Assembly (NCBI RefSeq): GCF_014836445.1
Contig: NZ_JACSQV010000014.1
Coordinates: 63,945-127,944 of the forward strand
Length of the DNA: 64,000 nucleotides
Source: Cellulomonas avistercoris
Lineage (GTDB): Bacteria; Actinomycetota; Actinomycetes; Actinomycetales; Cellulomonadaceae
Direction: 5' to 3'
Shown: in pieces, positions 1 through 8,810 of the stretch
Position numbering within the stretch: position 1 is the first letter of the stretch
How the letters are laid out: the number at the start of each line of letters is the position of its first letter
Program-made: the position numbers and the translations under genes
The notes under the pieces: model-generated
Seen by the model: the letters and a program-made list of their open reading frames with translations, nothing else
What the model was told of the DNA's origin: nothing
Database searches by the model: none

Positions 1-1047
1 ATCCCGCGGCACGATCTGTCGTACTCGTTCGCTGCTGCCGGTGGCTGTGGTGTGAATCCGCGGGCCGGGGCCAACGGGAACCGCACGTCGTCGCGGGATG
101 TGTTCGATGGGGTGGCGGTCACGACGGTGACGTCGTGTTTCGATCATGCGGACCGGTTGACGGGCACGACGGTGACGGACCCGCCGGCGGGTGCCTCCCC
201 GGTCTCGCGGACGGTGGCGGGGTCCTCGATCGCGTATGACGCGTCGGGGAACACCACGGGCCTGGCGGGTCAGACGTTCGGCTATGACCAGGCGGATCGG
301 CACGTGTCCAGTGCGGACGCCGACGGCACGAAGGTCGTGTACGGGCGTGATGCCTCGGATCGGATCGTGGAACGCACGCAGACGGTTGCCGGGTCCACGA
401 GTGTGGTGCGGTACGGGTTCTCCGGTGGTGGGGATTCTCCGGATCTGCTGCTCGACGCGGCCGGTGCGGTCACGGCGCGGGTGCTGACCCTGCCCGGTGG
501 GGTGGTCGTGAACCTGCCGGTGGCGGGGGATGCGGTGTGGTCCTACCCGAACATCCACGGCGACGTCGTCGCCACAGCGAACGCCGCCGGAGCGCGCACG
601 GGCGGGTTGGTCTGGTCCGACCCGTTCGGTCAACCGGTCGACCCGACCACCGGCCTGATCGGCACCGCCGGCGCGGATGACGCGGTGGCCGACAACCTGC
701 CCGGGGAGGCGGACAACTCCTGGGTCGGGCAGCACCAGAAGCTCTACGAACACGCCGGGCAGCTCGCCGCCATCGAGATGGGCGCACGGGTCTACCTGCC
801 CGGGCTGGGTAGGTTCCTGTCGGTCGACCCGGTGGAGGGCGGGGTCGACAACGCGTACGTGTACCCGACCGACCCGATCAACAGCTTCGACCTCGACGGG
901 ACGTTCAGCCTCAAAAAAAGTCTGGGGAGACCACGGCACTACAATCATCGGAGCCGTGCGGCTCGGGCTCAACGTTGGCGCCATGCTGGGGTGTGGACTA
1001 TGTGCGGGGATAGGCGCTGTGTGGACAATAGCGGAGATTGCATCTAA
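1..1047 (+). CDS. RHS/YD-repeat protein, 3' part (5' end outside window)
   Basis: This is the C-terminal part of an RHS-repeat secreted shell protein, the class that encloses and delivers a variable C-terminal toxin. The frame is open from base 1, so the gene starts upstream of the window. YD-type repeats (for example DQADRH and GRDASDRI) are followed by the RHS core signature, with [15 protein letters not shown] and then [15 protein letters not shown] ending at about base 900. In a normal RHS protein the toxin follows this signature directly. Here the frame runs through seven consecutive A bases at 913-919 into a basic tail that looks like out-of-frame translation and ends at 1047. The matching toxin sequence continues in the +2 frame. 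Either the gene is broken or the homopolymer length is a sequencing error. The family call is firm; the native C-terminus is not. Confidence 0.85.
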   Translation: MPRHDLSYSFAAAGGCGVNPRAGANGNRTSSRDVFDGVAVTTVTSCFDHADRLTGTTVTDPPAGASPVSRTVAGSSIAYDASGNTTGLAGQTFGYDQADRHVSSADADGTKVVYGRDASDRIVERTQTVAGSTSVVRYGFSGGGDSPDLLLDAAGAVTARVLTLPGGVVVNLPVAGDAVWSYPNIHGDVVATANAAGARTGGLVWSDPFGQPVDPTTGLIGTAGADDAVADNLPGEADNSWVGQHQKLYEHAGQLAAIEMGARVYLPGLGRFLSVDPVEGGVDNAYVYPTDPINSFDLDGTFSLKKSLGRPRHYNHRSRAARAQRWRHAGVWTMCGDRRCVDNSGDCI

Positions 1048-1340
1048 TCTTCAGCAGAAAAACTATGCCGGCGCCGGTTTGGCGGCCACCGGGTTTATGC
1101 CGGCCGGCTGGCGTCGGTGTTGCTATGAGAGGCGTGAGCCGCCTGCAATTCAATAGGTTTATCGCAATGCGGAGATTGGGCAAGTCAAAGAACAAGGAAG
1201 CTAGAGACCTGAGGGCCTCGAGTGCGCGCTGGAGTTCTCGACAGCACACGTGGGGCAGGACTGCTGACAGAATAATTCTCGGCTACGACGTCGGGGCCTA
1301 TAGCTTCTCTGTGCGCAAGAACTACAGTCGTGGGAGGTGA
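920..1340 (+). pseudogene. Frame-shifted C-terminal toxin tip of the RHS protein
   Basis: Past the A-run at 913-919 the +2 frame gives a protein-like stretch with a hydrophobic helix ([14 protein letters not shown], then [12 protein letters not shown]) and ends at 1156. The +3 frame then gives RGVSRLQFNRFIAMRRLGKS and continues to a TGA at 1338-1340. Removing one A at 913-919 and one base somewhere in 1085-1115 would join RHS core, hydrophobic helix and basic tail into one reading frame. The final TGA overlaps the GTG start of the next gene (GTGA at 1337-1340), which suggests that the +3 frame is the genuine gene end. I do not recognise the toxin fold. Two single-base lesions favour a decayed gene; errors in the assembly are the alternative. 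Confidence 0.5.
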
Positions 1341-1825
1341 GTGCGATCGCGAAGCGCAGACGTAGATCCGAGGGCTCGTCTGACATTCCTCCGCCCAGCG
1401 GCGCGGGCCCGCTCGTTAGCGTCCTGTCGTCGGCGGCAGTCGTAGGGGTTTCCCTATTTGAAGGTCGAAGCGCCAGCCGAATGCGGAACTCGTGGTTCGC
1501 CTTCTGGTCTCCATCGGGCTCGGAGGACCCGCAGTCACACTCGAAAGGCGCACTGGGCGCCTGGCTCCTCCTGGGTGTGCCGTTGTCGATCCTCATCGGC
1601 ATCGGGGCGTGGGTGATTTCGCTGATTGCGTCCTCAAGTGCCGTGGCTGGGTTCGCGCTCGCTGGGCTCGGGTCGATGGTCTTGCTCTTTCTCCGCGACC
1701 TGCTGTTTAGCTTTCTCGGTAGTACGACGGGGGCTAGGCAGTGGGAGAAGGCGGCGCTGGGTTGGCCCGGTGAGGCGCTGATCGTCGGCGTTGCCACCGC
1801 GATCACGGCCGCGGTGCTGTCGTGA
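1337..1825 (+). CDS. Small multi-pass membrane protein, candidate immunity protein
   Basis: A 162-aa protein with a basic N-terminus (KRRRR at 7-10), an unusual Ser/Pro-rich stretch and hydrophobic segments at about 24-42 (weak), 72-98, 101-126 and 145-161. No family is recognised. Its GTG start overlaps the stop of the preceding toxin-tip frame by GTGA, and the frame has no other start after the last in-frame stop, so translation is probably coupled. Purine-rich GGGAGG lies directly against the start, too close for a normal ribosome site, which also fits coupling. RHS toxins are normally followed at once by their immunity gene, and a membrane immunity protein would suit a toxin tip with a hydrophobic helix. 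That role is inference from position. Confidence 0.6.
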   Translation: MSAIAKRRRRSEGSSDIPPPSGAGPLVSVLSSAAVVGVSLFEGRSASRMRNSWFAFWSPSGSEDPQSHSKGALGAWLLLGVPLSILIGIGAWVISLIASSSAVAGFALAGLGSMVLLFLRDLLFSFLGSTTGARQWEKAALGWPGEALIVGVATAITAAVLS

Positions 1826-2000
1826 TGTGCACGTAGGGCGTTGGTCGAGACAGAGCTCCAGGGTCGAGTGCCGGCAATCTTTCAGCCAGGGCGATTGGAA
1901 AGCGCACGGCGATATACGGGCGCGCCACAGGCGCTCGGTGATACATCGACACTGGATTGAGAATCTGACCGGGTGACGGTGTGGTACTGAAGGGCGGCGG

Positions 2001-2504
2001 ATGCAAGTGAAGCGAACATTCTATGCTGCAGCATCGGCTGTGATCCTTCTCAGTTGTACGTCGTGCGCACTGCTGCCTTCGCAACCAGAGACTCCTCCCG
2101 TGGGGATGGGGTGGCGCGACGGTTCGCCAGTCGTGCTCCTGCCGACGTGCCCAGGTGTCGAGGTGGAGTCGGTGGTCGTGACACCCCTCGTAGGGGACGA
2201 CTTCGACCTCGACGAGTCTCATGCGTGGCGCGCTACCGGGTACCACGGCCCAGTGGCTGGCGGGGTGCTTCTTGAGGCGTCGGAGTGGCGAACCGCTGCG
2301 GGCGCGTCGCCGGACTGGGGCGGCGCATTCGGTATCGACCTCGTCGTCGGCGGCCAGAATCTTGGGACAGTGGTGTACGCGGAGGAGCTCTCGTCCGTCG
2401 CTTCGAGTCCGGGCGAGTTTCTCGTCGAGGATGGAACGATGACGAAGGAGGAGTTCTTGGACGCCTTCCAGCCGAATGACTGCCCCTCACGGGGTGCCGC
2501 CTGA
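2001..2504 (+). CDS. Putative lipoprotein, unknown function
   Basis: A 167-aa protein with a typical lipoprotein signal: MQVKR, a hydrophobic stretch AAASAVILL, then LLSC with a second cysteine three residues on, so lipidation at Cys19 or Cys22. The mature part is acidic and predicted extracytoplasmic. I recognise no domain. It lies in the RHS accessory patch, with base composition less extreme than the core genes. The 16 bases around its start codon recur at 2693-2708 next to unrelated sequence, a sign of local rearrangement. It could be a spare immunity or surface protein of the RHS locus, but nothing proves this. Confidence 0.7.
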   Translation: MQVKRTFYAAASAVILLSCTSCALLPSQPETPPVGMGWRDGSPVVLLPTCPGVEVESVVVTPLVGDDFDLDESHAWRATGYHGPVAGGVLLEASEWRTAAGASPDWGGAFGIDLVVGGQNLGTVVYAEELSSVASSPGEFLVEDGTMTKEEFLDAFQPNDCPSRGAA

Positions 2505-2692
2505 CGGGATGCGTAGCGATGGCAGTGTCGCGTGCCTGAGGCGTCGAAGGTGAGCGCATCTCCGGGCTCATGAGCAAGCGTCGTGTCTGTCGACGTCGTT
2601 CGGGTACGCCGCTCGGTCACGACGCACGTGGACCGAACGGGTAACCGACGCGCGACGTCGCCGTCGGATTCGGTGCGAGCCTCAACGCCGGT

Positions 2693-2708
2693 GATGCAAG
2701 TGAAGCGA
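2693..2708 (+). repeat. Second copy of the 16-base lipoprotein-start sequence
   Basis: GATGCAAGTGAAGCGA is identical to bases 2000-2015, which carry the start codon and first codons of the lipoprotein gene. Here the following sequence is unrelated, and no signal peptide or lipobox follows. It probably marks a recombination end point. Confidence 0.7.
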
Positions 2709-2720
2709 CGGGGTGTGACG

Positions 2721-2797
2721 CAGCGCGTGGTCAGACACGCCGGGACCCCGGTCACCTACCCGGCTGAAATGGGCGTCGGGCCATCATCGGGGGGCGG
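2721..2797 (+). repeat. Direct repeat copy 1 flanking the rhs fragment and mazEF
   Basis: This stretch from CAGCGCGTGGTCA to the G-rich end closely matches 3786-3861, including a shared 19-base block ACACGCCGGGACCCCGGTC. The two copies are about 1,065 bases apart in the same orientation and bracket the displaced rhs fragment and the mazEF module. Copy 2 lies just upstream of cstA, so copy 1 may be a duplicated piece of that upstream region. Confidence 0.8.
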
Positions 2798-2811
2798 AGC
2801 CATATGGTGGT

Positions 2812-2950
2812 GCGGTCACGACGGTGACGTCGTGCTTCGATCATGCGGACCGGTTGACGGGCACGACGGTGACGGATCCGCCGGTGGGTGCCTCGCCGGA
2901 TTCACCCACGGTGGCCGGGGCGTCGATCGCGTGTGACGCGTCGGGGAACA
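2812..2950 (+). pseudogene. Displaced rhs gene fragment
   Basis: These 139 bases align without gaps to 115-253 inside the RHS gene, with about 13 mismatches by my count (roughly 90% identity). The matching frame still reads as RHS sequence ([20 protein letters not shown]) and meets a TGA eight bases after the homology ends. There is no start codon, core signature or toxin. Orphan rhs pieces of this kind are usually left when toxin cassettes are swapped by recombination. The exact donor is unknown; it may be this RHS gene or a paralogue. Confidence 0.85.
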
Positions 2951-3162
2951 TCCGGTGACCGCGCGGTGACCGCCCCGCCTCCGACGACGACCATCACGGC
3001 GCCGACGACGGCGCACGTGCCGTGTGCGCCGCGGACACGTTGACGGCACCGGGGGGACCCGCAACACGGCCCCCACCAGCGCCACGACGAGCACCGACGA
3101 GGACGGCCACGGCCACCGCACCCAGCAGGACCTCCTGCGCGCTCACGGCATCACCGGTGCGG

Positions 3163-3495
3163 CTAGCGCTGGTGGTCCGGCAGGTCGAGCAGGCCGCTGA
3201 GGGCGTAGTCGATGCGCTGCATGGCCTCCAGCTGCAGGTATCCGACGAGCTCGCCGAGACGCGCCTGTGGGTCGACGGCCGTGAGCGCGTCGCACAGGGC
3301 GAGGGTCTCGCCGTGCCCCGGGATCTCGATGGCGGGTCGGAAGACGAACGGGCGCGCGCGCGTCGACGTCGGCACGACCAACCAGGTGCTGAGGTGGTCG
3401 AACCGGGAGGCGAGCACCACCACGGCGAACCGTGGCCCGCGCTGCTCGTGCCCGCGAGCCTCGTGCGCTCTCAGGCGGTAGACGTCCCCGCGCAT
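3163..3495 (-). CDS. mazF: MazF/PemK-type endoribonuclease toxin
   Basis: A 110-aa PemK/MazF-family toxin, which cleaves mRNA at short sequence motifs. Seen in the sequence: N-terminal MRGDVYRL, then GPRFAVVVLASRFD, then LVVPTSTRARP, the beta-barrel signature of the family. I start it at 3495 because this ATG shares one base with the TGA of the upstream antitoxin gene (TGATG); a longer frame reaching 3591 only adds an Arg/Pro-rich shadow overlapping the antitoxin. It ends in LLDLPDHQR, about the usual family length. It is co-transcribed with mazE and surrounded by rhs debris between direct repeats, a typical setting for a plasmid- or island-type stability module. Confidence 0.9.
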   Translation of the reverse strand: MRGDVYRLRAHEARGHEQRGPRFAVVVLASRFDHLSTWLVVPTSTRARPFVFRPAIEIPGHGETLALCDALTAVDPQARLGELVGYLQLEAMQRIDYALSGLLDLPDHQR

Positions 3496-3719
3496 CACCC
3501 GGCGAGGTCGCGCAGGACGGATGCGACCTCGGCGCGGTCGTCGGGGTCGGCAGCGGCGGCACGGGCGTCGATCTCGGCCTTGCGCCGCCACTGCTCGCGG
3601 CGCAGGAGCGCGATGCCGTCGCGGATGACCGCCTCCACGGGCTCGCCGCGCTCGGCGCTGAGCAAGTTGAGCTCGTCCCGTGTGGAGGTACGGACGCGAA
3701 CCGTCGTCGTCTCAGCCAT
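3495..3719 (-). CDS. mazE: Ribbon-helix-helix antitoxin (MazE-like)
   Basis: A 74-aa antitoxin. The N-terminus TTTVRVRTSTRDELNLL is the short beta strand plus first helix of a ribbon-helix-helix DNA-binding fold, and the acidic, Ala-rich C-terminus is the expected toxin-neutralising tail. It lies directly upstream of mazF with a one-base overlap, so the pair is one operon. A -10-like TAGACT on the minus strand (3731 to 3726) ends six bases before the ATG, suggesting a leaderless mRNA. Two TGTAGA direct repeats overlap this promoter and are a likely autoregulatory operator. Confidence 0.85.
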   Translation of the reverse strand: MAETTTVRVRTSTRDELNLLSAERGEPVEAVIRDGIALLRREQWRRKAEIDARAAAADPDDRAEVASVLRDLAG

Positions 3720-3727
3720 GCGGGCAG

Positions 3728-3744
3728 TCTACATATCATCTACA
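3728..3744 (-). promoter_or_regulatory. mazEF promoter with candidate operator repeats
   Basis: On the minus strand this reads TGTAGATGATATGTAGA, two direct TGTAGA repeats 11 bases apart. The second overlaps the -10-like TAGACT (3731-3726) six bases before the mazE start. It is AT-rich compared with everything around it. RHH antitoxins usually bind short repeats over their own promoter, so autorepression is likely but inferred. Confidence 0.55.
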
Positions 3745-3785
3745 GGTCGCGGCGGCCCCGTGGGCGAGGGAGCCAGGGCGTCCCG

Positions 3786-3861
3786 CAGCGCGTCGTCACG
3801 ACACGCCGGGACCCCGGTCACCCAGCCGGCTGACCGCCGTCGGGCCATGATCGGGGGACGG
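3786..3861 (+). repeat. Direct repeat copy 2, upstream of cstA
   Basis: This matches 2721-2797 with one single-base gap and a handful of substitutions. It sits between the mazE promoter and the cstA start. With copy 1 it forms direct repeats bracketing about 1 kb, consistent with an insertion or duplication event. Confidence 0.8.
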
Positions 3862-3912
3862 GGCCGTCGGGGGGACCGACGCGGGTCGCCCCGCGGCATC
3901 GACGGAGCTGAC

Positions 3913-6279
3913 ATGACGACCACGCGCGACGCGCAGCTGCCCGAGTACACGCCCGAGGAGCAGGCCGAGATCCTGCGCGACGACCGCGGTGTCCCCGTGG
4001 GCGTGGTGGAGAAGCCGCGGTGGACGCCCGCCAAGGTCGCGCTGTGGGTCGCGATCTCGCTGGTCGGCGCACTCGGCTGGACCATGCTCGCGATCGTCCG
4101 CGGGGAGCGGGTCAACACCATCTGGTTCGTCGTCACCGCGGTGGCGACGTATGCGATCGCGTACCGGTTCTACGCGCTGTACGTCCAGCGGCGCATCATG
4201 CGTCCCGACGACACCCGCGCGACCCCGGCCGAGCGCGTGAACAACGGCCGCGACTTCGACCCGACCGACCGGCGTGTGCTCTACGGGCACCACTTCGCGG
4301 CGATCGCCGGCGCCGGTCCGCTCGTCGGACCGGTCCTCGCGGCCCAGATGGGCTACCTGCCGGGCACGCTGTGGATCATCCTCGGCGTGGTCGTCGCGGG
4401 CGGCGTGCAGGACATGCTCGTGCTGTTCTACTCGATGCGCCGCGGCGGGCGGTCCCTGGGACAGATGGCCCGGGACGAGATCGGGCGGTTCGGGGGCACG
4501 GTCGCCATCGTCGTCGTCTTCGTCATGCTGATGATCGTGCTGGCGGTGCTCGCGCTGGTCTGCGTCAACGCGCTCGCCGAGTCCCCGTGGGGCGTCTTCT
4601 CCGTCGGCTGCACGATCCCCATCGCGCTGCTCATGGGCCTGTACCTGCGGTTCGTGCGGCCGGGGCGGGTCACCGAGGTGTCCGTCATCGGGTTCCTCGC
4701 GCTGATCGCGGCCATCATCGGCGGGCGGTGGGTCGCCGAGTCGTCCTGGGGGGACTTCTTCCTGCTCTCGCCGACGACGCTCGTCGTCTGCATGGTCGTC
4801 TACGGGTTCCTCGCCGCCGTGCTGCCCGTCTGGCTGCTGCTGACGCCCCGCGACTACCTGTCGACCTTCATGAAGGTCGGCACCATCGTCGTGCTAGCCG
4901 TCGGCATCGTCGTCGTGCGGCCGGTCGCGCAGATGCCGGACTTCACCGAGTTCGCCTTCAACACCGAGGGGCCGGTGTTCGCCGGTGCTCTGTTCCCGTT
5001 CCTGTTCATCACCATCGCGTGCGGCGCCCTGTCCGGCATGCACGCCATGGTGTCGTCGGGCACGACTCCCAAGATGATCCAGAAGGAGTCGCAGGTCCGG
5101 ATGATCGGGTACGGCGGCATGCTCATGGAGTCGTTCGTCGCCGTCATGGCGTTGGCCGCGGCGGTCTCGCTCAACCAGGGCGTGTACTTCTCGATGAACA
5201 TGTCGCCCGCAGCGATCGAGGCGACCGCCGGCGAGCAGTTCTCACCCGACGCGACACCCGAGGAGAACGCGGCCGCGGCCATCGCGAACCTGCGCGTCTC
5301 GGACCCCGCCGGCAACCAGCCGGAGATCGCGTGGGACACGGTCGTCGACGGCGAGGAGGTCACCCTCACCGGCGCCGCCGCGCTCGAGGCCGTCGCGAGC
5401 GACGTCGGCGAGCCGTCGGTCGTCTCCCGCACGGGCGGTGCGCCGACGCTCGCCGTCGGCATCGCCAACGTCATGCACGACGTCGTCGGCGGCAAGGGGA
5501 TGATGTCGTTCTGGTACCACTTCGCGATCATGTTCGAGGCGCTGTTCATCCTGTCCGCCGTCGACGCCGTGACGCGCGTGGCCCGCTTCCAGCTCGGTGA
5601 CGCCATCGGCAACGCGATACCGCGGTTCCGGGACCCGAGCTGGCGGCTCGGCTCGTGGCTCACGACGGGCGTCGTCGTCGCCGCCTGGGGCTCGTTGCTG
5701 CTCATGGGCGTGACCGACCCGAACGGCGGCATCCGCACCCTGTTCCCGTTGTTCGGGATCGCGAACCAGCTCATCGCCGCGTGCGCGCTGACCGTCGTCA
5801 CCGTGATGGTGGTCAAGAAGGGCTACGTGAGGTGGGCGTGGGTCCCGCTGCTGCCCCTCGCGTTCGACACCGCGACCACGTTCGCCGCCTCGTACCAGAA
5901 GATCTTCTCCAGCGACCTGGCCGTCGGGTACTGGGCGCTGCACCAGGCCACGAAGGACAGGATCGCCGCCGGCGGGCTCGACGCGAAGGCCCTCGCCGAC
6001 GCGAACGCGACCGTGCGCAACACCGCGATCCAGGGGACGCTGTCCATCGCGTTCGTCGTCCTGGTCGCGCTGCTGATGGTCACCGCGCTGATGGCGGTCG
6101 TGACGGCGCTGCGGGCGGGGGCCGCGCGGGGCGTGGACGTCGGGACGAGCGAGGACCCGCCCGCGCCCTCCCACTTCTACGCACCCTCCGGCCTCGGCGC
6201 CGACGCCCTGGAGCGCAAGGTCGAGGCGGAGTACGCGGTCGTCGGGGACCCGCGCCTGCTCGCCGGCGGGAAGCACTGA
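3913..6279 (+). CDS. cstA: Carbon starvation protein CstA, peptide/pyruvate transporter
   Basis: A 788-aa member of the CstA family of inner-membrane transporters, linked in other bacteria to peptide or pyruvate uptake during carbon limitation. It has many membrane spans and the conserved block YGHHFAAIAGAGPLVGPVLA followed by QMGYLPG at about residues 122-147. The open frame extends upstream to 3022, but that part crosses mazEF and repeats; the ATG at 3913 preceded by GGAG is the sensible start and gives a family-like N-terminus (KPRWTPAKVALWVAISL). A non-membrane insert at about 440-515 (AGEQFSPDATPEENAAAAI) is typical. The C-terminus lies one base before the next ATG, so it is coupled to the ybdD-like gene. 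Confidence 0.95.
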   Translation: MTTTRDAQLPEYTPEEQAEILRDDRGVPVGVVEKPRWTPAKVALWVAISLVGALGWTMLAIVRGERVNTIWFVVTAVATYAIAYRFYALYVQRRIMRPDDTRATPAERVNNGRDFDPTDRRVLYGHHFAAIAGAGPLVGPVLAAQMGYLPGTLWIILGVVVAGGVQDMLVLFYSMRRGGRSLGQMARDEIGRFGGTVAIVVVFVMLMIVLAVLALVCVNALAESPWGVFSVGCTIPIALLMGLYLRFVRPGRVTEVSVIGFLALIAAIIGGRWVAESSWGDFFLLSPTTLVVCMVVYGFLAAVLPVWLLLTPRDYLSTFMKVGTIVVLAVGIVVVRPVAQMPDFTEFAFNTEGPVFAGALFPFLFITIACGALSGMHAMVSSGTTPKMIQKESQVRMIGYGGMLMESFVAVMALAAAVSLNQGVYFSMNMSPAAIEATAGEQFSPDATPEENAAAAIANLRVSDPAGNQPEIAWDTVVDGEEVTLTGAAALEAVASDVGEPSVVSRTGGAPTLAVGIANVMHDVVGGKGMMSFWYHFAIMFEALFILSAVDAVTRVARFQLGDAIGNAIPRFRDPSWRLGSWLTTGVVVAAWGSLLLMGVTDPNGGIRTLFPLFGIANQLIAACALTVVTVMVVKKGYVRWAWVPLLPLAFDTATTFAASYQKIFSSDLAVGYWALHQATKDRIAAGGLDAKALADANATVRNTAIQGTLSIAFVVLVALLMVTALMAVVTALRAGAARGVDVGTSEDPPAPSHFYAPSGLGADALERKVEAEYAVVGDPRLLAGGKH

Positions 6280-6280
6280 C

Positions 6281-6613
6281 ATGAGTGCGGGGGACGTGGC
6301 CTCGGGACGTGACCCGATTGCTCTCTCGCGGGTGGGAGGGGTGTGCTGGATTGCTCTCTCGCGGGTGGGAGGGGTGTGCCGGATCGCTCTCTCGCGGGTG
6401 GGAGGGGTGTGCTGGATTGCTCTCTCGCGGGTATGGGGGGTGGGGCGGGGGGTGCGGTGGTATGTGCGGGAGCTGACGGGGGAGGCGGCGTACGACCGGT
6501 ACGTCGCCGCGCACGCCCGCACCCACCCGGACCACGCACCCCTCACCCGGGCGCAGTGGTGGCGCGCCCGCGACGACGCCCGCGAGTCCCTCGCCCACGA
6601 CCGCTGCTGCTGA
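6281..6613 (+). CDS. ybdD: YbdD/YjiX (DUF466) small protein with a repeat-derived N-terminus
   Basis: The last 60 residues are a clear YbdD/YjiX-type protein (WYVRELTGEAAYDRYV, then an ending in HDRCC). These small proteins are encoded after cstA in many bacteria and are needed for CstA-type transport. The usual length is about 60-70 aa; here the frame is 110 aa because the region after the ATG is a 33-base tandem repeat read as IALSRVGGVCW four times. As 33 is divisible by three, the frame survives. The real start could instead be one of the GTG codons at about 6440-6462, just after the array and preceded by G-rich sequence. The ATG at 6281 follows the cstA stop by one base. Confidence 0.8.
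   Translation: MSAGDVASGRDPIALSRVGGVCWIALSRVGGVCRIALSRVGGVCWIALSRVWGVGRGVRWYVRELTGEAAYDRYVAAHARTHPDHAPLTRAQWWRARDDARESLAHDRCC
6316..6447 (+). repeat. 33-bp tandem repeat array (4 units) in the ybdD 5' end
   Basis: Units start at 6316, 6349, 6382 and 6415. Units 1-3 differ by only one or two bases (GATTGCTCTCTCGCGGGTGG, then GAGGGGTGTGCTG), and unit 4 degenerates in its second half. The core GATTGCTCTCTCGCG occurs again once at 6844-6858 and in reverse orientation in the array at 6623-6789, so this is one repeat family acting at both ends of the intergenic region. Confidence 0.9.
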
Positions 6614-6622
6614 CCCACCCCC

Positions 6623-6789
6623 AGGTCGCGAGAGAGGCAATCCGGTCACCAGGGTGCCCCACCCCAAGGTTGTGAGAGCGCAATCCGGCTGCCAGGCCGC
6701 CACCCCAAGGTCGTCAGAGAGCAATCCAGTTGCCAAGGTGCCCCCCCAAGGTTGTGAGAGAGCAATCCAGTTGCGCGGGAAGGGGCCGT
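6623..6789 (-). repeat. Reverse-oriented array of the same repeat family (41-44 bp period)
   Basis: Four units, with AGGT landmarks at 6623, 6667, 6708 and 6749, each carry a variant of GAGAGAGCAATCC, the reverse complement of the core in the ybdD array. Units are less alike than in the 33-bp array. The array lies between the ends of the convergent ybdD and recD genes. Opposite orientation of the two arrays means that transcripts could fold into long hairpins. Confidence 0.85.
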
Positions 6790-6843
6790 CTCCGGCTCCG
6801 TGGGGCCCGACTGCATTGTCCTCTCGTGGCTGGTGGGGGCGCT

Positions 6844-6870
6844 GGATTGCTCTCTCGCGCCCTGGGGGGT
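6844..6870 (+). repeat. Single outlying copy of the GATTGCTCTCTCGCG repeat
   Basis: GATTGCTCTCTCGCG followed by a G-rich tail repeats the 33-bp unit in plus orientation, a few bases from the recD stop codon. It may act as part of the recD 3' end. A weaker related piece (TTGTCCTCTCGTGG) lies at about 6817-6830. Confidence 0.75.
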
Positions 6871-6875
6871 GGGGG

Positions 6876-8806
<1,931 letters not shown>

Positions 8807-8810
<4 letters not shown>

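Larger units (their letters stand above)
2505..2811. other. Non-coding mosaic segment
   Basis: No convincing gene is seen here. A 117-codon open frame (2583-2936, plus strand) has no recognisable protein features and runs through a repeat and an rhs fragment in the wrong frame. The segment contains the second copy of the 16-base lipoprotein-start sequence (2693-2708) and direct repeat copy 1 (2721-2797). It looks like a junction zone assembled from rearranged pieces. Confidence 0.6.

Noticed and set aside
2583..2936. 117-codon frame in the mosaic region
   Set aside because: It crosses a direct repeat and the rhs fragment out of frame and has no protein-like features.
2960..3155. Short minus-strand frame starting MSAQEVLLGAVAVAV after mazF
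   Set aside because: About 50 codons with a hydrophobic start, but no ribosome site, no match to a known family and Ala/Gly/Arg-rich sequence typical of shadows.
4020..5600. 526-codon frame inside cstA
   Set aside because: Arg-rich shadow with no motif; cstA in the other frame has clear family motifs.
6316..6789. Repeat arrays as a CRISPR
   Set aside because: The units are direct tandem repeats with no unique spacers, and no cas genes are near.
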